DNA of 34,858 bases from Paulinella micropora (Eukaryota; Cercozoa; Imbricatea; Euglyphida), in contig BJOX01000211.1 in NCBI GenBank assembly GCA_009731375.1, positions 153,463 to 188,320 of the forward strand, read 5' to 3'. The notes under the pieces were generated by a model that did not search any database, was not told the DNA's origin, and saw only the letters and a list, made by a program, of their open reading frames with translations. A program made the position numbers and the translations under genes. Shown here in pieces: positions 1 to 34,858 of this stretch. The number at the start of each line of letters is the position of its first letter. The stretch's first letter is position 1.

Positions 1-45
<45 letters not shown>

Positions 46-50
46 TAGAG

Positions 51-118
<68 letters not shown>

Positions 119-168
119 CGATAGATAGATAGATGGACAGACAGACAGACAGATAGACAGACAGAGAT

Positions 169-218
<50 letters not shown>

Positions 219-256
219 GGACAGACAGACAGACAGACAGATAGACAGACAGAGAT

Positions 257-314
<58 letters not shown>

Positions 315-329
315 GGATAGATAGACAGA
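1..329. repeat. (GATA)n microsatellite with duplicated GACA interruptions
   Basis: Tetranucleotide array with a short GA run near 33-45. A GGACAGACAGAC-type interruption ending in GAGATATAG occurs twice, near 133-170 and 218-257, so a unit of about 85 bp has been duplicated inside the array. Confidence 0.95.
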
Positions 330-1211
330 TATTTTTGGCCTATCAGCTCTGCATATCCGAAGACATAGGCATCCATTCCACCCCGCCGCCAATCAGCGAC
401 TGGGTAGCGGGCTGGGAATGGGCACTAGGCCCCGAATTTGTGCAGTCTGACGGTTCTACGACCCTCCCTGGCTAGAGGGCCGTAAAACAACCCAGACACG
501 TGTCCGTGATCACGTGCCCCGCCAAGGCTCGGGCCCGAGGGGTACACCAACCCTCGAGCTTCATCCAAGGCGACCACTTTCGCGGCGGCCGGACTATATC
601 TTAAGATCTCCCTGCTTATGTGCCTACCCGCACACAGGAAGATCCCGCTCCCGTCTAGTCTCTGAACCTTTCCCATTTGTCAGGACACCACTGGGTAGTG
701 GCGATGGAGGACTACCGGGCCAGCTGCAGCGGTGACATAAGTGGGCCGACGTCGAGAGTAGTGGCCATTTGCCATATCCACTGGTCACTAAACTCACGTC
801 GGAACACCAAGTCAGTCCAAGGCAGCCAATCAGAGGTAGTCGTACCGAGTAGGAGCCATGCGCGGGGTTGGCCTGACAAGAAGGGACTTGGCTGCGGGTT
901 ACCCATTATTCCCTGCGTGGCCATATCCTTCGAGTTTTTACCATCCGACGAGCGTTACCTCGACTGCTGCACCTTGCGGTTTCCCGCAGGCCGCGGTATC
1001 GAAGGCTCTTAGGGCTTTCCCGAACAGTTTGAGAGTGTATCGAGGGCCGATGAAGGGTAGTCATCAGCCCTGGCCAGTCACGCTGCACCAGCTGCGACTG
1101 CACAAGCAGCTGGTGAAAGGCTGAAGGAGATAGATAGATCGACCCCCAGGCTGTAGGTGCCAGTGGGTCGAGTCCAACTCCGGGATGCAGTTTACCGTCA
1201 TGCCCAGGACG
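330..1211. other. Unrecognised GC-rich single-copy island between GATA arrays
   Basis: About 880 bp, clearly richer in GC than the rest of the window and without SSR. Both strands have open frames of 60-110 codons, but none shows a domain I recognise, an NHL or helicase signature, or a convincing splice-site pair. The last 90 bp (about 1125-1211) contain GGGTCGAGTCC, one mismatch from a tRNA-type B box, but no A box is visible at the right distance. It could be a truncated retroelement inserted in a GATA array or an unrecognised exon. No other copy is seen in the window. Confidence 0.5.
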
Positions 1212-1212
1212 G

Positions 1213-1261
<49 letters not shown>

Positions 1262-1276
1262 TAGATAGATAGATAT

Positions 1277-1309
<33 letters not shown>

Positions 1310-1356
1310 GATAGATAGATAGACAGATAGACAGATAGATAGATAGATAGATAGAT

Positions 1357-1421
<65 letters not shown>

Positions 1422-1468
1422 CAGATGAACGCAAATACTTTATATTATCTATATTCACACTGTATATA

Positions 1469-1544
<76 letters not shown>

Positions 1545-1643
1545 CCTATCTATCTATCTACCTATCTATCTATCTATATCTATCTATATCTATCTATCTA
1601 TTGTGTGGTGTACTGTGTAGATAAGACAAGTCAATCTTCACAC

Positions 1644-1702
<59 letters not shown>

Positions 1703-1703
1703 G

Positions 1704-1792
<89 letters not shown>
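1212..1792. repeat. GATA array facing a CTAT array, plus CTGT block
   Basis: (GATA)n at 1212-1424 is followed by about 45 bp of AT-rich spacer and then (CTAT)n from about 1471, so the motif switches strand. A second CTAT block at 1647-1792 carries a (CTGT)n core at about 1704-1754. Between them, 1599-1643 holds a partial copy of the first putative NHL exon. Confidence 0.95.
1599..1643 (+). pseudogene. Echo of the first putative NHL exon
   Basis: Repeats nearly all of 1791-1836 ([13 protein letters not shown]) with one substitution in the TTC/TAC codon, then breaks into (CTAT)n before the donor. Flanked on both sides by CTAT repeats. Confidence 0.75.
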
Positions 1793-14534
<12,742 letters not shown>

Positions 14535-14620
14535 GAGAAAAATAACATACAACATAAATATATACATACATAACAACCTACTGCTAATGACAATCACATG
14601 GCGAAAATTGTCCAACCTTG

Positions 14621-14670
<50 letters not shown>

Positions 14671-14845
14671 CTCTCTCTCTCTCTCTCTCTCTACATATAT
14701 ATATATATATATTACTATGAATGTTACAAAAATAATACCGCCTGATGGAAAGAAAAGATATTAATAGGAAACGAGAAAGGAGAGGAAGAGAAAAAAAAAA
14801 TCCAGCCTAAACTTTCTGCTGTTTCTATAGATTGTGTGTGTGTGT

Positions 14846-14882
<37 letters not shown>

Positions 14883-15130
14883 ATAGAGTATTAAGCATGT
14901 TACAAAAAACCGTCTAATATTAATGACAGAACAGATAGGAAACCAGAAAGGAGAGGAAGAGAGAACAAAAACCTTTCCAGATCTTCTCGTGGTGCCAAAA
15001 GTTTAGCTTCACAATCAACCGAGGAGAATGAGATGAGATGTTAGTGAATAAAATGTTACATTTTCGACTGCAGTGAACTGCACTACAGTCAACGACTGTT
15101 AATTTTTTTTTTTTTTTTTTTTTAATAAAT
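14535..15130. other. Intergenic segment with CT runs, a diverged duplication and poly-T
   Basis: Contains (CT)n at 14622-14692 and 14846-14878, AT repeats, a T run at about 15104-15123 and a diverged direct duplication (14718-14791 and 14894-14972, both with ATGTTACAAAAA and AGAAAGGAGAGGAAGAG). No gene recognised. Confidence 0.7.
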
Positions 15131-15628
15131 TATAGTTGGACTGGACAGTGGTTTACGTGACCTCAAGTGTCCTTGCTCGCCACTTTGCACTCGAAGTAAC
15201 GATGGCCGATACAGAGCTTGGGTTCTGGAATTGGTTGGGTGAGGCTAGCTAGATGCCAAGCCAAAGGGAACAAAGCTGAAGGTTGCAGATTGGTAATTGT
15301 TGAGTTCCTGAGTTTCTTATTGCACTTGGAGTCGACAATGTCTATATTGTTTTTAGTGTCCGTAATTATAATGTCACTTGTTGTTTGTTGTTTTGTGATT
15401 TATGTGTAAACTTACTGCTTGTTTATGACTTGCTTTTATCTTACCTCTTTATATGAAACTTATACTTAATTGTGATGGAGTATTAACATAAACGTGAATC
15501 ATTGCTGCGTCATATTAATATCTAGAATGTTTATGTCATTCATGTTAATGATTTCATGACCATATATTAATTTGAAATACACACATATATTTTTGTCACC
15601 TTGAGCAAATATTATAGGATGCCACGGT

Positions 15629-15641
15629 ATATAAAAAGGGG
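15629..15641 (+). promoter_or_regulatory. Possible TATA box
   Basis: GGTATATAAAAAGGGG is a good TATA-like element on the + strand. No downstream gene is recognised, so it may belong to a decayed LTR or be chance. Confidence 0.3.
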
Positions 15642-15727
15642 AGACACTGAGAAAGTGTAAGCGAGCAAGCGTGAGTAAGCAAGTGAGGATGAGTGAGTTG
15701 AATATTAATAATATATTAATAATTTAT

Positions 15728-15999
15728 ATTGCTGTTGACATTCAAGACAACAAAAAAAATTGATTTTTCTGTTTTGGTTGGAATTTCAGTTTTGGTTGGA
15801 ATTTTGATTTTGGGTGAAAATTTGAATTTTCAAATTAACGGCTATATTCGTCCGCAAAATATCGTAAATTTTCGCGAAATGTTACCGTTAAATTTGAAAA
15901 TTTGAATTTTTGTCGCAAAAATGAAAAACTGTCACAAAAATGAAAATCTGACAAAAATGAAAAACTAATTTTTGTTGTCTTGAATGTCAACAGCAATAG
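15728..15999. repeat. Foldback (MITE-like) inverted repeat
   Basis: ATTGCTGTTGACATTCAAGA at 15728 is matched in reverse complement near 15977-15998 (TCTTGAATGTCAACAGCAAT). A second inner pair (TTGAATTTTCAAATTAACGG and CCGTTAAATTTGAAAATTTG) gives a nested hairpin of about 270 bp. No ORF; AT-rich flanks with ATTAAT. Confidence 0.75.
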
Positions 16000-17345
16000 T
16001 TTGATTTGAAAGTGGGTTACGGTATTAATAATATAATACCTCAAGTGTCCTTGCTCGCCTTTTTGCATTCGAAGCAATATTAATATTGGCTACGCCACTA
16101 GTAGTACTGCCGTTCGGTGTTGGAGTTAGTTGAAAGTTGAGTGTTACAATACTGAGTACGATATTTTATTAATATTTAATAACCAAATGCTTGACTTGAA
16201 ACAGAAAGCGTGAAAGATCAAAGGCCCTTTCGTACGAACCTCGCTCCCTTTCTTGCTATTAATTAATAAGAAAGACAATCGTATGTCATTAGTCAAGATT
16301 GAAAGGCAATTGTATGCCTTGTCTACTCTGCAGAATTCGAACACGATCGATCGCGATCCTAGGATGTGGAAAAATCCCTTCCTAGAACGGATCCATTCCT
16401 CGTTCGCTCGGGATAGGCCAGGACGACAATGTCACTATGATTTGTGACGTGTAGCCAGGGGTGTTTTTAATTGAGTAAATTAATTCCTTGACATAGCATA
16501 CAAACATGAAAAATTCAAAAGATGACAAACTGCGAGATGAGCTGGTGTGCTAGTTTGATAGTGTCAGCATATGCGAAATAAGAAACTTGATAGTATTGAA
16601 TAATATGCAGCAGTTAATACTAGTAATAGTGATGGTGGTGACAAGTGGATTAGCAAACGCTTGAAACATCAATTGATATAAACTTGCAACGTTGCTTTTC
16701 CGATGTGCAAATTGCGCGGACAAGATAGCTGGTGGAAGAATTTGATATTATTAAAGTTGATATTTTTCTGTGATTATTAGAATTACTAATGAACTACCCC
16801 CAAAATGGAATGAACAATTTCTAAATTACTATTATGCATGAGACAGCGAAACAAACTAAGTACAAACAAAAGAAACTGACTCTTCGACAGCAATCACGCG
16901 GGCTCTTCTCTCCCTCCGAGTCTTTGCGAGAAAGCCTTTAGACAAGGTATCTTGCATTCAAAGGTACTACTGGACAATCTGATACTAAGTCTAATATCAT
17001 CTTTTTAGTCTTTGTGACGATGTCGGAGGACAGCTCCTGCCATCGAGGGAGGGGGGAGGGACGAGGTGGCAGTAAGAATTTTGATGTTCCTACGACCAAA
17101 GCAACTAAACCACGGGTCAAAGTAGCCTGAAGTTACACCGGTGAAACTTCGTTAATGACGTAGTCACCCAGTTCTAAATTCCAGTTTATGGTTGTCTTGA
17201 TACCATGCGTCTGGCGTGTCTGTGCACGTGCTTGTTTTTTTTGATGGATGTCCTTGGGGTTGGAATGTAGGTGGATCGCATTTACTTTCGAAACTTACTA
17301 CCTTTGCTTTGGGTTTCTCTCTTGGGAGGGGCGGCGTTGTGGGGT

Positions 17346-18583
17346 TCATGGATGCGACGAGATGTTAGACTTAGCAAGCTTAGGGCAAAAACGTTTAGTG
17401 TGTCCAGTCTCGCTGCAGTTATAACAAACTGCAGTGAGCCACCATTCCTTCCGTTTTGTTACTACCCCATCATGCTTGTCCCCGTACTCACCTTTGTGTC
17501 TGTATTTGCTCTTCCCACTCGCTCTTCCTTCCATTTTCTTCTTCCTCTCCTGCTAGCAATAAAGCTGCTCCTTCTCCATCTGCTTTACTACCATTCTTCC
17601 CTTTCTCATACTTCTTCTGTCTGTTGGTTGCCTCCCAAAGCATGTAAACCTCTCTAGCTGCCTCAACTATGTCGTTGTGCTTGGGTCGTATGGCTGGTGC
17701 CATGCGATAGTGATCAGCAAAGTATTTAGCATCATAGGCTGCGGATGCGTACTCAGCTTCTCTAGCAACCGGTTTGTTGATTCTCCTCTTAGCTTTTCAA
17801 GCAAGCCATTCTTTCTTCAGTAGATACCTAGTGAGCCAGGCGTCTACGTCTTCGTTCTTTCTAGGAGCTCTCTCTCTCTCTCTTTCTGAACTTCTTTTCC
17901 TCCAAATATCTTGCTGCTCCGGAAATTTGTAAGTATTTTTTCTTGACAATGCCGACTTTATCAAACGGATCTTGAGCATTACGGCTTCTGAGATATGCGA
18001 CAACCTTATAGTTAGAGAATGAAGTGGTGATGAGTAGCTGAAATAACTTACATCGCTGTAAATATTTTGGCTCCCTCTTGTATGCTCTCGTCACACTGTG
18101 TATGCTTTTCGCTGCTCTCGTTTGTGCTCGTCTCGTTCTTCTCTTCGCTTTTTCCTCCCAAGCTACCTTCTGCTCATTACTCCATGTCGAATAGTCTTTC
18201 TGCTTCTCTACTGTTTTCTTCTTTGTGTCTGATCGTCTTGTGCGTGATGTTGTTGATGAGGATGATGCGTCTTTCTCTTTGTCTTCTTCCTCACTTTCTT
18301 CACTCACGTCTGGCGAATCTTCTTCTGTCGGTTCTCTTGGTTCATCTGCTTCCTCTGCTGCTCTCATACGACTTAAATCCCATCCGTATTTTCTCTTAGC
18401 AGCTACCTCATCGAGAAATGCGTCTGTAACCATGTCCCCGAGAATTGTAGTAATACCGTAAGCATATTCTTCTAGCTGATAGTAACTTTGAAATCCTTGA
18501 AGATGTTCTGTGACGCCGTCATAGAATGGTGCGTGAGATAAAAACTGTTTCCCGGGCAGTTCGTGTATTGCTGTGATGAACCA
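17346..18583 (-). pseudogene. Decayed gag-like ORF with CCHC zinc knuckle
   Basis: Reading the - strand from 18583 gives an open frame of about 240 codons to 17861 (starts WFITAIHELPGK; an ATG lies at 18433). It has an acidic Glu/Ser/Thr-rich stretch followed by basic, Arg/Lys-rich sequence. Coding continues in other frames (APRKNEDVDAWLTRYLL..., then AYDAKYFADHYR...) to 17346, ending with CYNCSETGHTKRFC, a CX2CX4HX4C knuckle as in retroelement nucleocapsids. The first shift lies at a GA-dinucleotide run (about 17868-17884) that reads RERERE, as expected from slippage. No protease, RT or integrase follows, and no LTR pair is evident. Probably a dead LTR-type retroelement fragment. A cellular CCHC protein is less likely. 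Confidence 0.65.
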
Positions 18584-19750
18584 CTATCCCAACGGCTCAT
18601 GACCGATAATTAGATATAAACCGGTCACTCACGGACCTTACACCTTTCACTTGCGGTTTGCCGGGGGACTTCATTAAAAGCCAGGTTGCTCACAGCCACT
18701 TTATTGAGAACTGAGACATAAACGCAGAATTGAACTGCAAGAGAGCTAACTAGTCTAAGTGCGTGACTGCTCAATAATATGGTCCGGTGCACAATGGTAA
18801 AAGCGTAACGTGCACAATTGACTTGGATTACCCATTACCGTTACTACTAATTACATTAATAACTGAGTAAAATGTTACCGCACCTATAAATCAATCATAA
18901 TTACGGCTTAAGCAGTACTTGTAGTTACCTGTCCAACGAAATGCAGTGCACACCGTTGGAAAGCTCTTGTACTAAGCTTTCCAATGCTGGCTGCAGATGT
19001 CATACTCAATGGCTTTTCCTTCTTGGACTTCTGATAATTTTCGAACCTTGGCAGCCAGGTCCTTAGTGACCACTGAACGACTAAGTTTAATAAGTGAAGA
19101 ACTGCTGCTTTTCGTAGAGCTGAAAAGGAAGCATGTAAGAAGGCGAACATCAGTAAAAGCAGAAGCGAACAAAAGGAGAAGAACGCAGACTACAAGGGGA
19201 AATACAATTGCGCTTTGCATTTTCTTATCTCAAATATTGAGCCAGAGAAGTGAATTCAAGGTTGGCCTGACAGCTTTGCCACTTGTATAAAGTCCAGGTT
19301 AGTATTGAAAGCAATATTACTTATGAGCATTCAAGAGAGAAAAGCCTCCAACATTGCTCTTATCGTTCTCCATCAGTCGAAGTGATACGACAATGGCTGA
19401 AGCCATCACTTGAAAGCTCAGGACACTGGCTTTCGACGATGCGCTCTGCGTTTACGTATTAATATTCTCAAATACTGAGCGAGAAAAATGAGGTTGAACT
19501 TGGGTTGTATTGCCACTGAAATTGTCCTGAGCAATATTACTAGGGACATTGAAATGGCAAAAGAGCTCAGCTTTGAACGGCATTGTTCTCAATCAAAAAG
19601 CGAGATACGACAACGCAGAGCACACCGTTGGAAAGCTCTTGCCCTGAGCCTTTCAAATGACGGCTTCAGCATTGTCGTATCACTGCGAGTGACGGACAAC
19701 ATTGCAATCAAAGTTGGAGAATTTGCACTGGAATGTCACCCTCAGCAATG
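18584..19750. other. Intergenic repeat region with direct and inverted copies
   Basis: CACACCGTTGGAAAGCTCTTG occurs near 18950 and 19620. The stretch 19378-19452 is inverted at 19613-19690 (ATACGACAATG..CTGAAGCC and its complement). CTCAAATA.TGAGC..GA units recur near 19229 and 19470. Small ORFs on both strands have no recognised domain. The region adjoins the helicase stop codon. Confidence 0.65.

Positions 19751-34858
<15,108 letters not shown>

Larger units (their letters stand above)
15131..16939. other. SSR-poor intergenic DNA, no gene recognised
   Basis: Only short open frames (60-80 codons) with no domain. It contains a diverged direct repeat (CCTCAAGTGTCCTTGCTCGCC at 15160-15205 and again at 16038-16083), a foldback at 15728-15999, a TATA-like box at 15629 and a dense set of ATTAAT hexamers. 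Confidence 0.65.

Noticed and set aside
1125-1211. tRNA-derived SINE or tRNA gene
   Set aside because: Only a B-box-like GGGTCGAGTCC is present. There is no A box, no acceptor stem and no second copy in the window.
15200-15245. MADTELGFWNWLG as a further NHL exon
   Set aside because: No flanking splice sites in the needed phase and no NHL continuation. It lies in a diverged repeat that recurs near 16040 without this peptide.
18997-19290. 97-codon + ORF rich in Arg/Lys as a gene
   Set aside because: Overlaps the mosaic repeat cluster, has competing frames on both strands and no recognised domain.

Overview
The window is eukaryotic nuclear DNA. It has spliced genes with GT-AG introns, no bacterial-style operons, and an extreme load of simple sequence repeats (SSRs), which make up well over two thirds of the called bases. 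It also has ten N gaps. The organism cannot be named with certainty. Very small exons (about 30-99 nt), a divergent DEAD-box helicase and an NHL-repeat propeller gene would fit a protist such as a coccidian. SSR-rich animals such as decapods remain an alternative.

Most long open frames here are translations of SSRs and are not genes. Reading the short unique islands between SSR blocks shows two convergent split genes. Gene 1 (+ strand, about 1794-14534) encodes an NHL-repeat beta-propeller. Seven small exons join in phase, plus one doubtful 5' exon. Gene 2 (- strand, about 34703-19751) encodes the C-terminal helicase domain of a DEAD-box RNA helicase, closest by eye to the Prp28/DDX23 group. 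It has eight supported or probable exons and a clear terminal exon with a stop codon. Its N-terminal half lies beyond the right edge. The 5.2 kb between the two 3' ends (14535-19750) is the only long SSR-poor stretch. It holds a decayed gag-like ORF with a CCHC zinc knuckle, foldback repeats, a diverged repeat family and many ATTAAT hexamers.

The most unusual feature is what happened to the exons. At least nine are accompanied by arrays of partial copies ('exon echoes') embedded in the neighbouring SSR. Each echo keeps the part of the exon, usually with its splice site, that faces the intron holding the array. The SSR often starts within a few bases of the splice donor and can resemble it, e.g. 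donor GTATGT followed by a (GTAT)n block. SSR polarity also follows transcription: CT, CTT, CTAT and GTAT motifs mostly lie on the sense strand of each gene.

Layout: 1-1600 GATA/CTAT SSR around an unrecognised 880 bp GC-rich island; 1601-14534 the NHL gene, including a 4.3 kb TTC/TCC tract in intron 3; 14535-19750 the intergenic island; 19751-34703 the helicase gene, with introns of GA, GAA, ATC, AAGT, CATA and GATA SSR and several interspersed elements (RepA about 540 bp, RepB, RepC hairpin, a 198 bp palindrome); 34704-34858 CTAT SSR.
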